Source: Verrucomicrobia subdivision 3 bacterium UBA693
Lineage (GTDB): Bacteria; Verrucomicrobiota; Verrucomicrobiia; Limisphaerales; UBA8199
Direction: 5' to 3'
DNA length: 64,000 nt
Assembly: GCA_002298785.1 (NCBI GenBank)
Contig: DBMR01000102.1
Location: 1-64,000, forward strand
The translations under genes and the position numbers were made by a program. Positions 55,715 through 64,000 of this stretch are shown here, piece after piece. Positions within the stretch are counted from its first letter, which is position 1, and every line of letters starts with the position of its first letter. The notes under the pieces are model-generated. The model was given only the letters and a program-made list of their open reading frames with translations, was not told the origin of the DNA and ran no database searches.

Positions 55715-58240
55715 TTATTTCGCCTCGAATTTCAGCCCCTCGAGCTCACTGCCATCGGGCTGCCGAATCCGGCAGGAGAAAGCCCAGCCGCCGCCTGCGT
55801 TCGTAACTTTTAGTAGCAATTCGTTCCAACCCTCCCGGAGCGCAATCTTGGCGATATCCTGCCGCGCCGTGAGCCCGCGATCCGTATTGTTGGCATGGAC
55901 CACCTTACCATTGAGCCAGGCCTTGATCCCATCGTCGCTGCCCAGCTCCAGACGCGCTTCCCGTGCCGCCGCTGACCAGACGCCCGTCCGGACATAGCCA
56001 ACCACGTTATCCCCGCCCCCGAGGGCGTCGCCCAGGTTGACATCCCACGTTCCCAGGCCTTTGGTGAGTTTCACCCACTTTACTTCCGCATTCGGTTGTT
56101 CGGGAGGAAAAACCACGTCAAACAGCGCTCGCCATTCCTTGTCCTTTTCCGAATAGGGTCCGGCTCCGACCCAGTCGAGAATGTGGCCATCCAGCGCTTC
56201 CGCTTCATTGAGCACCTCCTGCGCCCGCTGGCGAATTGGCGGCTCAGGGGCGATTGCCAGGACTTGTTTCAATACTGCTTTGGCGCGACCTGTGTCAGTT
56301 TGCCGGAGGCGATCGGCAATTTGCACCAGCGCGAGGGCCGCTTCGGATTTTAGCCCTTCGTCCTTCAAGTATGGCTCCACGAGTTGGAAGGCCTGGCCGG
56401 GATCAGCCGTACCCAGGCTGCTCAAAACCAACTTCTTGTCCTCGGGGCGCTCGGCCAATTTCAAAGCCCGCGCATACATGGCTCCGGGATTTTTTCCCAA
56501 TGCTGCCATCCGGACGTAGCCACGCAGAGCAATCACTTTAGTCGCCGGCACAGTCGTAGACTGAACCAATTCCAGCAAATCGTCCGCTGGCGCGGCATCG
56601 GGCCACTCGGCGAGGGCTCGCACCGCGGCTTCCGCTACCGTCGCGTTGCTGTCCTTGATCGCCGTGCGCAGCGCAGTGAGCGCGCCCGGCGCGCCGGTCA
56701 CACCCAGCAGACGCAATAAAACCGGCCTGGCGGCAACTGGAGCACGTTCCAACGCCACCAGCAGCGGCGCCGCCTGCTCCACTGGCTGACCCAGTCGTGG
56801 CAACGCCACCGCCACGGCATCCTCGACCGATGAAAGATCCTCGGTTTCCTGAAGTTGCGGGATCACGGCGATCAAATCAGGAAGAGATCGAGCCTCCGCC
56901 AGGATGCCGAGTGCGCGGATCGCTTCGCGCCGGACCGTAGCTTCCCGGCCTGTAGCCAACTTCAGCAATTCCTTGAATGCGACGGTTGCCCGACGGCTTG
57001 CCAGGGCGCGCACCGCTTCCACCGCCACCTTGGGTTCATCCCCAGCGCAGGCCCGGATGAGCGTTCCCTCGATGTCGCCACGTTTCAACTGGACCAAGCT
57101 AGCACGAGCGGCCACTTGTTCCCCACCGGTGGTGTTGGCGGCGACACGCAGCAGCACGGTCACCGCCGAGGTATCGCCCAAAGTCCCTAAGGCTGTGCAG
57201 GCGGCCGTCCGAACCGCAGGGTCCCCGCTTTGGACGCAAGCCAACACCGCGGGCATCGCCGTGCTGTCACCGCGTGTGCCCAAAGCGCCCAGCAGCAATT
57301 GCTGGCCATCCGGCGCCAGTGCCGGCAGCAAACCCGCAAGCGCCCGCGTGGCCTCGGTCCCGGTCGCCCCGGCGGAAAAGCTGATCGCCGCCGCTCGCAA
57401 CTTCGGATCGGCGCCGCGAATCGCCTCGAGAATTTGCGGCAACGCTTTTTCCGGTCGCGCCGCCGCCAGCCCGCGCAGCGCGGCGATGCGGAAATTCAGG
57501 GTCTGAGTCGGCACATACATGGCCTCGTATATCTTCGCGGCGTCCGCCGGATTGCCCGTGGCGAGAAAGCGGTCCGCACTCGTCAAGAGTCCGTTGTCGA
57601 TGTGCCGCTGCACTGCTTCCGGCGCCTTAGCTCGCACCGCCTGTAATGCTTTCACCGCGTCGGCACTCCCGATCGCCCCCAGGGCGGCCGCAGCCGCCTG
57701 CGCTACCTCCGCATCCCTGGAGCCCAGCAGTGGCTTCAAGTCAGGGATCGCCGGCTCGAACCGCCGCAAACCCAGCGTATTGATGATGCCCACCTGGATT
57801 GGCCCGGAGGTCTTTCCCAGCGCGCGCTGCAGCGCTTGCCCAGCCGCCGGGGATTCGTTTCGCCCTAAAGCAAAGCGGGCGATATGCGAGAGCTCCGGAT
57901 CGGTCAGCAGCGCCTCCAGCGCGGGAACGGATCGCTCCGTGCCAATCGTGAACAGTTGCCGGCAAAGGAACTCCTTGCCGTCACGAGTCGCGGCCGCTCC
58001 CAGGCTCCGGATCAGGCGCTCCTCCACCACCGCTCGTTGCGCGGGGGATTTTGCCGCCTCGACCACCAATTGTTCAGCCAGGGTTAACGGGGCCGAGTCC
58101 TTCCCATACTCATAAGTGGACACCGCTTTGAGTGCCTGGTCCAAACGTGTCAGGGATTCCGCTTCGTCAGCCTGCAGCGGGGCGCTGAAGCTCATCGCCA
58201 ATCCCAGGATTAACAAAACCATCGTGATGCGCTTATTCAT
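55715..58240 (-). CDS. Exported HEAT-repeat protein with C-terminal beta-sandwich
   Basis: This 841-aa protein has a signal peptide (1-24) and about 20 tandem HEAT/armadillo-like alpha-solenoid units (about 40-650). Helical repeats such as DAEVAQAAAAALGAIGSADAVKAL and NATVAEAAVRALAEWPDAAP are typical. The C-terminal domain (about 690-841) is a galactose-binding-like beta-sandwich with LELGSDDGIKAWLNGKVVHANN, of the kind seen in verrucomicrobial carbohydrate-associated proteins. It lies 21 bp downstream of the Gfo/Idh/MocA gene and is likely cotranscribed. A scaffold or glycan-capture role is inferred from the domains. Confidence 0.85.
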   Translation of the reverse strand: MNKRITMVLLILGLAMSFSAPLQADEAESLTRLDQALKAVSTYEYGKDSAPLTLAEQLVVEAAKSPAQRAVVEERLIRSLGAAATRDGKEFLCRQLFTIGTERSVPALEALLTDPELSHIARFALGRNESPAAGQALQRALGKTSGPIQVGIINTLGLRRFEPAIPDLKPLLGSRDAEVAQAAAAALGAIGSADAVKALQAVRAKAPEAVQRHIDNGLLTSADRFLATGNPADAAKIYEAMYVPTQTLNFRIAALRGLAAARPEKALPQILEAIRGADPKLRAAAISFSAGATGTEATRALAGLLPALAPDGQQLLLGALGTRGDSTAMPAVLACVQSGDPAVRTAACTALGTLGDTSAVTVLLRVAANTTGGEQVAARASLVQLKRGDIEGTLIRACAGDEPKVAVEAVRALASRRATVAFKELLKLATGREATVRREAIRALGILAEARSLPDLIAVIPQLQETEDLSSVEDAVAVALPRLGQPVEQAAPLLVALERAPVAARPVLLRLLGVTGAPGALTALRTAIKDSNATVAEAAVRALAEWPDAAPADDLLELVQSTTVPATKVIALRGYVRMAALGKNPGAMYARALKLAERPEDKKLVLSSLGTADPGQAFQLVEPYLKDEGLKSEAALALVQIADRLRQTDTGRAKAVLKQVLAIAPEPPIRQRAQEVLNEAEALDGHILDWVGAGPYSEKDKEWRALFDVVFPPEQPNAEVKWVKLTKGLGTWDVNLGDALGGGDNVVGYVRTGVWSAAAREARLELGSDDGIKAWLNGKVVHANNTDRGLTARQDIAKIALREGWNELLLKVTNAGGGWAFSCRIRQPDGSELEGLKFEAK

Positions 58241-58261
58241 GGTAATCTCGATGCTCCAGGT

Positions 58262-59482
58262 TCAGGCTAGGCGCCAGGGTTCACGCATGGGCCGATCGAG
58301 CCAACGGCTCGCCTCCGGATCGCCGATAATCTCCTCTTTCACCGGATCCCACTTCAACCGACGATTCAGCCAATAAGCGATGTTTCCAAGGTGACTGTGC
58401 GTGGCCGTGCGATGTGCGATTTCTATATCCCGGAACGGACGTTCCCGCGTGCGCACACAATACAAAAAGTCGCCAAAAATTCCGCCTTTCCCGCGATAAT
58501 TCGGAATCTGGATATCGGGCAACGGCTGTTCTTTGACCTCCTTGCCGCGCGCGGGCAACTCGCCTCGAGTCCCCTTGAATGAGAGCAACCCACCCCACCC
58601 GCCGCCGTGATAAATCCGCACCCCGTTGGCAAAGACGTAAGTCAATTGGGGATGATCTTTGCCGTCAGGCGGGATGATCTCGATGGGCCCGGTCTGATGC
58701 AGGTTGCAGGTGAAGAGCGCCCCGCCGAAGCCGTGACATCCCCAGTCGGTCATGCCGCCGCCCGAATAATCGCGATAGGGCCGAAACCCGCCGGTGATCA
58801 ACGACGGATGAAATGGACGCCAGGGTGCCGGTCCGAGCCACATATCCCAGTTCACGTCCGGCGGCGTGGGTACCGGGGGCAAATAGCAGGCCTCGGACGG
58901 ACCGCCAACATTCACCCAGGCTTCCCGCACCTCGCCAATCGCACCGCCGCGCACCATTTTGTGGAACCAATTGTAATCCTCCCAGACTCGTTGACTACCA
59001 CCCGAAAAAACCCGGCCATAACGGCGGGCCACCTGGGTCATCGTCCGGCCCTGGCGCACCGTCAGTGATTCCGGTTTTTCACAATAAACATCCTTCCCCA
59101 GCATCAGGGCTTCGGTAGCGATGATGGCGTGCCAATGGTCCGGAGTGGCGATCAGCACCGCGTCGATGTCCGGCCGGGCCAATACTTCGCGAAAATGCTC
59201 GTAGGCACGGCAATCCGTGTTGCCGTAGGTGCGGTCAACCATGTCTTTGGCCATGGCGCGGTGCCGACCCACCACGTCGCAGACCGCCACCACCTGCACC
59301 TCCTTAAACCCGAGAAAAGCGCCCAGATCGCCCCGCCCCTGCCCTCCCATGCCGATCCCGGCCATTACGATCCGGTCATTGGCGCCAGCGGCGCGCGCGG
59401 GCAGCAGCCAGGGAGCCGCGCAGGCCCCGACCGCGGCACGCGCCAGAAAAGTTCGACGGGATATTCTCGATTGCTTTGACAT
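58262..59482 (-). CDS. Tat-exported Gfo/Idh/MocA-family oxidoreductase
   Basis: This 406-aa NAD(P)-dependent dehydrogenase has a Tat signal (SRRTFLARAAVGA). The Rossmann loop is VMAGIGMGGQGRGDLG. The catalytic CEKPESLTVRQGR element (EKP lysine) follows, and the alpha/beta substrate domain carries DYSGGGMTDWGCHG. This subgroup often oxidises the C3 of glycosides or acts on inositol, and in this phylum the exported forms are very numerous. The frame extends to 59524, but Met at 59482 precedes the Tat motif. It is followed by the HEAT-repeat gene. Confidence 0.93.
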   Translation of the reverse strand: MSKQSRISRRTFLARAAVGACAAPWLLPARAAGANDRIVMAGIGMGGQGRGDLGAFLGFKEVQVVAVCDVVGRHRAMAKDMVDRTYGNTDCRAYEHFREVLARPDIDAVLIATPDHWHAIIATEALMLGKDVYCEKPESLTVRQGRTMTQVARRYGRVFSGGSQRVWEDYNWFHKMVRGGAIGEVREAWVNVGGPSEACYLPPVPTPPDVNWDMWLGPAPWRPFHPSLITGGFRPYRDYSGGGMTDWGCHGFGGALFTCNLHQTGPIEIIPPDGKDHPQLTYVFANGVRIYHGGGWGGLLSFKGTRGELPARGKEVKEQPLPDIQIPNYRGKGGIFGDFLYCVRTRERPFRDIEIAHRTATHSHLGNIAYWLNRRLKWDPVKEEIIGDPEASRWLDRPMREPWRLA

Positions 59483-59724
59483 AGATCGCTTTTCGGTTAA
59501 ATCCAGTTTCGCCCGCCACATCACTCGACGCGCGCTTTACATCCGCGATTGGCCACGACAGGTTTTGGCATTGGACGCTGGATATGTTTCGTCCATCAAA
59601 TACTTTGGCGAATTAACTTTGACGAGCCTTTTCCGGGGGGCGCATCCCGCTGATGGCCAGCCCGTTTTTGCATGACGTCTCCGGGCCAACGGTGTATGAA
59701 ATCAGGCAGGATTGAAAAACGACT

Positions 59725-61029
59725 ATGCGTTACCGACCTATTCCATCGCAGCTCTTTGTCCATAACCGGAAAAATCTGGCGCGGCAGATGATGCCCAACT
59801 CGCTCGCCATCCTGAACGCGAACGACATCCCGCCCACCAACTCGGATGGCACCCTGCGGTTGCGCCAGAACTCCGACCTGTTCTACCTGACCGGCGTGGA
59901 CCAGGAGGAGAGCATCCTGCTGATCTATCCCGATGCCCACGAGGAGAACATGCGCGAAATTCTCTTCTTGCGGGAGACGAGCGATTTGATCGCGGTGTGG
60001 GAAGGCCACAAACTGACCAAGGAGGAGGCGCGCAAAGCGACCGGTATCAAGCGCGTGGAATGGCTGTCCGAATTCCGTCCGTTGTTCCATCGGCTGATGT
60101 GCGAATGCGCTCATGTTTATCTCAACAGCAACGAGCACAAACGCGCCGTCATCGAGGTGCCGAGCCGGGACGCCCGTTTTGTGGCGGACACCCGCGCCCG
60201 CTATCCGCTGCACGATTATCAGCGCCTGGCTCCGCTCATGCACACATTGCGAGCGGTCAAGTCCCCCTGGGAACTCGACCTGATCAAGGAAGCCTGCAAC
60301 ATCACCCGCGACGCCTTTCTCCGGGTCTGCAAGATGGTGAAACCCGGCGTCAATGAGGCCGAGGTGGAAGCGGAGTTTGCCCACGAGTTCATTCGACGCC
60401 GCGGTGATTTCGCCTATGGCCCCATCATCGCGTCGGGTGGCAACTCCTGCGTGCTGCATTACGTGGACAACTCGAAAGATTGCCGCGCCGGCGAGGTCTT
60501 GCTCCTCGATGTCGCCGCCAGCTATGCCAATTACAATTCCGACCTCACCCGCACCCTGCCCGTGAGCGGCAAATTCTCGCGGCGCCAGCGCCAGGTGTAT
60601 CACGCCGTGCTGCGCACCATGCGCGGCATGATCAAGCTGGCGATTCCCGGCAAGCTCCCGCGCGTTTGGCAAAAGGAAGCCGAAGCCTTGATGCAGGAAG
60701 AGTTGCTCAAACTGGGCCTGCTCAAGCCCGCCGCAATTCGCAAGCAAGATCCCGATCGCCCGGCGCTCAAGAAGTATTTCATGCATGGCGTGGGTCATCC
60801 GCTGGGCCTCGACGTTCATGACGTCGGCCACACCACCGGCCCCATCCAGGAAGGCTGGGTGCTGACCGTGGAACCGGGCATTTATATCCCCGAGGAAAAA
60901 CTGGGGGTTCGTCTCGAGAACAACATCCTGGTGCAGTCCGGTGGAAATATCGATCTCATGGCCGACATCCCCGTCGAGGCGGATGAGATCGAAGCCCTGA
61001 TGGCGAAGCGGTCCCAAAAAGGGAAATAG
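59725..61029 (+). CDS. pepP: Xaa-Pro aminopeptidase P (M24B)
   Basis: This 434-aa cytoplasmic metallopeptidase removes N-terminal residues preceding proline. The N-terminal aminopeptidase-P domain (about 1-170) has NSDLFYLTG. The pita-bread M24 domain carries the five metal ligands: LLLDVAA, NSDLTRT, the HGVGHPLGLDVHD histidines, VEPGIY and RLENN. The length is normal. It is divergent from the MocA gene. Confidence 0.94.
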   Translation: MRYRPIPSQLFVHNRKNLARQMMPNSLAILNANDIPPTNSDGTLRLRQNSDLFYLTGVDQEESILLIYPDAHEENMREILFLRETSDLIAVWEGHKLTKEEARKATGIKRVEWLSEFRPLFHRLMCECAHVYLNSNEHKRAVIEVPSRDARFVADTRARYPLHDYQRLAPLMHTLRAVKSPWELDLIKEACNITRDAFLRVCKMVKPGVNEAEVEAEFAHEFIRRRGDFAYGPIIASGGNSCVLHYVDNSKDCRAGEVLLLDVAASYANYNSDLTRTLPVSGKFSRRQRQVYHAVLRTMRGMIKLAIPGKLPRVWQKEAEALMQEELLKLGLLKPAAIRKQDPDRPALKKYFMHGVGHPLGLDVHDVGHTTGPIQEGWVLTVEPGIYIPEEKLGVRLENNILVQSGGNIDLMADIPVEADEIEALMAKRSQKGK

Positions 61030-61149
61030 CGAGAGTGCACGACCCGTATCTCGGCGTCCGCACCAATTGCGGCGCCGGGACGGCACGCGCCCGCTCCACC
61101 GGCGATCGCCTGCGCTTGTTTAGTTCTCTCGCCACGACATAATTGGCGG

Positions 61150-63045
61150 ATGCTGCAACGTAGTTCAGTTTGCCTCACGGCGATCCGTCGCACCGTGGTA
61201 TGCTCGGTCATCCTGGCTCTCGCCTTGCTCTTGAACCTGGCGGTGGGCGCGGAAACCGCCGCCCTCAAATTCGCCTGGTTAAGCGACACCCACATCGGTT
61301 CCGCCACTGCGGAGGACGATTTGCGCGCCTCGGTGCGCGATATCAACAGCCAGACCGGCCTGAGCTTCGTGGTCGTCTCCGGAGACGTCACTGAATATGG
61401 ATCCCAGGCGCAACTGAAGCGCGCCCGGGAAATCCTCGGTGAACTCCAGATTCCATTCCATGCGGTGCCCGGCAATCACGACACCAAATGGTCGGAGTCC
61501 GGCGGGACGGATTTCCCCCGGATCTTTGGCGACGACCGGTTTGTCTTCGACCAGGCGGGCTATCGTTTTATTGGCTTGCACCAGGGGCCCCTGATGAAGA
61601 TGGGCGATGGCCATTGGTCCCCGCAGGATGTGCGCTGGCTTCAAGGCCAGCTTGAAAACACGCCCCAGGAGCAGCCCCTCATTTTCATCACACATTACCC
61701 GATTGATAATGGGATTGCGAACTGGTTTGTGGTGCTTGAACTGCTCAAGCGGCGCAACACGCAGGTGGTGCTCTGCGGGCACGGGCATGCGAACCAAAAG
61801 CTGCTCTTTGAAGGGGTCCCCGGCGTCATGGGCCGCTCGAACCTCCGCGCCCGCCAACCGGCGGGAGCCTACAACCTGGTCGAAATCTCCAACGGACGCA
61901 TGACCTTCTCCGAACGCACGCCCTCCGGCGAGACCAAACCAGCATGGCACTCGCTCGAGCTGCGCCGGCACGATTATGGGGCCGACACGAATCAATATCC
62001 GCGGCCGGATTACCGTCTCAATCAAACCTACCCGCAGATTCAACCGGCCTGGACTTTTGACACCAGGTTTACCATCAGCAGCTCCCCCGCTGTCGAGGGA
62101 AACACAACCTTCGTTGGGGATGGGTCCGGCACCTTGCGGGCGCTCGACCTCAATTCCGGGAAGGAAAAATGGCATTTCAAAACCGGCGGTCCGGTCTATT
62201 GCACCCCGGCGGCGGCCAATGGTTTGGTCGTGTTTGGCTCGACCGACGGCTCCATCTACGCCCTTAACACCTCTTCTGGCCGACAGAAGTGGAAGGTGCC
62301 CACTCCGCAACCCGTCGTCGCCTGCCCGGTGGTGTCGGACGGCACGGTGTTCATCGGATCGAGTGAGGGCGTTTTCCGGGCCCTGGAACTGAAGACCGGG
62401 AAAACGCGCTGGGAATTTTCCGGCGTGCGCGGCTTCGTTGAAACCCGACCTTTGATTTATCAGGAGCGGGTGATTTTTGGAGCGTGGGGACAACAGCTCT
62501 ATGCCCTCCAAACCAGGACCGGAGCGCTTGACTGGACCTGGAAAGGCGACAAACCCGGCGATCTGCTTTCCCCAGCGGCTTGCTGGCCGGTGGGCGCACA
62601 CGGCCGGGTATTCATCGTCGCCCCGGATCGCATGATGACCGCGATCGACGCCGCCACTGGCACCCAAATCTGGCGCAGCGGCGAGCACGTCGTGCGCGAA
62701 ACCATCGGGCTTTCCACGGACGCCTCCCGCATTTACGTCCGGGATATGAACAACTATTTCCGCGCCTTTTCCACTACCGCACCTGCCCCGGTCAAGATCT
62801 GGGAAACCAATGCCGGATTCGGTTACGATATCAACTCCGGCATGATGGTGGAGAAGGACGGCGTGGTGTTTTACGGCACCAAGAACGATGTGCTATATGC
62901 CCTTGAAGGATCGAGCGGCAAAGTGCTGTGGGCGCATAAGAACGGCACCGGCGTCATGAACACGGTTCTGCCCTTGAGCAGCACCCGGGTCCTGACGACC
63001 GACTTTGATGGTCGTGTCACCCTCATCACCGCCAAACGGCCTTGA
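61150..63045 (+). CDS. Metallophosphoesterase fused to a PQQ-type beta-propeller
   Basis: This 631-aa exported protein has a signal peptide (1-33, ending VGAE). A calcineurin-like phosphoesterase follows (about 38-260, motifs WLSDTHIG, VVSGDVTEYG, PGNHDT, ITHYPID, CGHGHAN). A seven-bladed PQQ-like/pyrrolo-quinoline propeller comes next (about 290-625) with repeated units like GTLRALDLNSGKEKWHF and GSIYALNTSSGRQKWKV. The propeller has no obvious cofactor site, so it may be a binding scaffold. The two-domain fusion suggests a surface or periplasmic phosphatase targeted to a polymer. The function is unknown. Confidence 0.88.
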   Translation: MLQRSSVCLTAIRRTVVCSVILALALLLNLAVGAETAALKFAWLSDTHIGSATAEDDLRASVRDINSQTGLSFVVVSGDVTEYGSQAQLKRAREILGELQIPFHAVPGNHDTKWSESGGTDFPRIFGDDRFVFDQAGYRFIGLHQGPLMKMGDGHWSPQDVRWLQGQLENTPQEQPLIFITHYPIDNGIANWFVVLELLKRRNTQVVLCGHGHANQKLLFEGVPGVMGRSNLRARQPAGAYNLVEISNGRMTFSERTPSGETKPAWHSLELRRHDYGADTNQYPRPDYRLNQTYPQIQPAWTFDTRFTISSSPAVEGNTTFVGDGSGTLRALDLNSGKEKWHFKTGGPVYCTPAAANGLVVFGSTDGSIYALNTSSGRQKWKVPTPQPVVACPVVSDGTVFIGSSEGVFRALELKTGKTRWEFSGVRGFVETRPLIYQERVIFGAWGQQLYALQTRTGALDWTWKGDKPGDLLSPAACWPVGAHGRVFIVAPDRMMTAIDAATGTQIWRSGEHVVRETIGLSTDASRIYVRDMNNYFRAFSTTAPAPVKIWETNAGFGYDINSGMMVEKDGVVFYGTKNDVLYALEGSSGKVLWAHKNGTGVMNTVLPLSSTRVLTTDFDGRVTLITAKRP

Positions 63046-63156
63046 TCACCGATGGTGTCGAGGTCAAGTTTCTTGAAACTTCCAGCCGCCTGCCGGGTAA
63101 TAAAGTATGTGCCGGACTTTTAGCAAGTCCGAGCGATTCCTCTTAACACTTTGATT

Positions 63157-64000
63157 ATGAACGACAAATGTGAACGTTACCAGCCGTCGAAATGGCTGAC
63201 CGGTGGTGCTTTGTTGCTGATTTCCACCTGGTGCGGCACCGCCGCCGTGATTGAATCCAACCTCAGCAAGACTTTCCCGGCCGATCCCGGCGGGAAGCTA
63301 GTCATGGATGTCGACAGCGGAGCGATCAAGATTTCGACGCAGGACACCAGCGAGGTGCGAGTGCAGGTCCTTCGCAAAACGGAAGGCCTGTCAGCAGCCA
63401 AGGCGGCAGCCTTGTTCGCCGAGCACGACGTGCAATTCAAGGCCGGAGACGGCACGGTCGAGGTGAAAGGACGTTTCACGAGTGGCAACAAAGTGTGGAA
63501 CCGTGGCCGTGAGAAGCTGGAAATCAGTTACGACGTCGCCGTTCCCAAATCCTTCAACCTCGACCTGCGCACAGCCGCTGGCAGCATCGATTGCGCCGCC
63601 ATCCAGGGGAAGGTCAAGGCCGTTAGCGGGGGTGGAGGCATGAAGTTTCACGGCGTGGACGGCAGCATCGAAGCAAAAACTTCCGCGGGTGGCCTCCAGT
63701 TGGACAAGGTCAAAGGCAGCACCGACCTGAAATCGGGCGGTGGCGGCATCAAAGTTGGTGACTCGGAGGGATTGGTGAAGATCGAAACCTCCGCTGGCAG
63801 CATTGAGATTCAGAGCGCCGCAGGCAAAGTCAGCGCCACCTCGCATGGCGGTGGCATCAATGCCGGCGTGCTCCTTGATGCGGCGGAACTCAAGACGCAT
63901 GCGGGCGCCATCCAGGTGCGTGAGGCCAAAGGACCGTTGCAGGTGGAGAGCGGCGGCGGCTCGATTAAGATCAGCAGCGCCAGCACGACCGTCCAGGCGC
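63157..64000 (+). CDS. Exported DUF4097-like beta-helix/adhesin protein, partial at window end
   Basis: The ATG at 63157 opens a frame that runs unbroken to the window edge (at least 281 aa). It starts with a signal-like hydrophobic stretch (WLTGGALLLISTWC). Tandem short repeats of the type TSAGSIEIQSAAGKV, SGGGGIKVGDSEG and SGGGSIKISSAS follow, characteristic of the DUF4097 putative adhesin family. These repeats form parallel beta-strands, each about 20 residues. The role is unknown; the family is often paired with anti-sigma factors or surface proteins. The C-terminus lies outside the window. Confidence 0.8.
   Translation, partial: MNDKCERYQPSKWLTGGALLLISTWCGTAAVIESNLSKTFPADPGGKLVMDVDSGAIKISTQDTSEVRVQVLRKTEGLSAAKAAALFAEHDVQFKAGDGTVEVKGRFTSGNKVWNRGREKLEISYDVAVPKSFNLDLRTAAGSIDCAAIQGKVKAVSGGGGMKFHGVDGSIEAKTSAGGLQLDKVKGSTDLKSGGGGIKVGDSEGLVKIETSAGSIEIQSAAGKVSATSHGGGINAGVLLDAAELKTHAGAIQVREAKGPLQVESGGGSIKISSASTTVQA

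Noticed and set aside
59596..61086. 496-aa minus-strand open frame opposite aminopeptidase P
   Set aside because: It is the complement of a well-supported pepP gene with full metal-ligand motifs. It has no recognisable domain and is a high-GC shadow.
61279..62688. 469-aa minus-strand open frame
   Set aside because: It lies opposite the phosphoesterase-propeller gene and has no family resemblance; shadow of a GC-rich gene.

Overview
This 64 kb window is GC-rich chromosomal DNA. It most likely comes from a member of Verrucomicrobiota, probably the Pedosphaera/Limisphaerales (subdivision 3) group. That assignment is inferred from family content, not from an rRNA gene. The markers are a prepilin-like FTLIELLVVIAIIAIL protein with a C-terminal FLDGH motif, a cytochrome-C-like/DUF1549/DUF1553 protein paired with a DUF1501 protein, DUF1080 and GH172 enzymes, many Tat-exported sugar enzymes, and secreted proteins with GLPDWW calcium-type modules and C-termini ending in YRLR. 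I found no rRNA, tRNA, CRISPR array, intact insertion sequence or phage gene.

Layout. 0.15-7.6 kb: secreted proteins (GH172 lipoprotein, DsbA-like oxidoreductase, a bacterial EXORDIUM-like protein, a glycosidase-like/DUF2341/LamG protein, a prepilin-like protein). 7.7-11.4 kb: SMI1/KNR4 protein, a TPP riboswitch and thiC, an orphan terminator, and a DUF1080 hydrolase. 11.5-16.0 kb: a tight minus-strand operon (LolA/DUF4412-like protein, beta-CASP nuclease, PolX, isochorismatase-like hydrolase). 16.3-18.2 kb: DUF2127 protein, a receiver-only regulator and HU. 18.4-24.3 kb: the activated-methyl-cycle pair metK-ahcY behind a promoter with an overlapping inverted repeat, then a VOC protein, an Fpg/Nei glycosylase and purF. 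24.3-25.3 kb: about 1 kb without a convincing gene. 25.3-30.1 kb: a 1350-aa secreted alpha/beta hydrolase translationally coupled to a small membrane-anchored partner. 30.2-36.7 kb: a MarR-controlled RND efflux operon. 36.9-44.8 kb: GH3 glycosidase, aquaporin, PHP phosphoesterase and tricorn protease homologue. 44.9-49.9 kb: the cytochrome-C-like/DUF1549/DUF1553 and DUF1501 pair plus a Tat-exported isomerase. 50-64 kb: subtilase, TPR-peroxiredoxin fusion with a coupled isomerase, HEAT-repeat protein with a Gfo/Idh/MocA oxidoreductase, aminopeptidase P, a phosphoesterase-PQQ propeller fusion, and a DUF4097 protein cut by the window end.

How the genes fit together. Housekeeping modules (thiamin, SAM/SAH, purine, DNA repair) are interspersed with a large export-directed set that suggests a polysaccharide and protein scavenger: glycosidases (GH172, GH3, a GH-A-like barrel), a DUF1080 3-keto-glycoside hydrolase, MocA-type dehydrogenase and xylose-isomerase-like enzymes, a subtilase, a tricorn-like peptidase and aminopeptidase P. 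The least explained units are the 1350-aa hydrolase pair, the TPR-peroxiredoxin/isomerase pair, the EXORDIUM-like protein and the regulatory palindromes before metK and marR.
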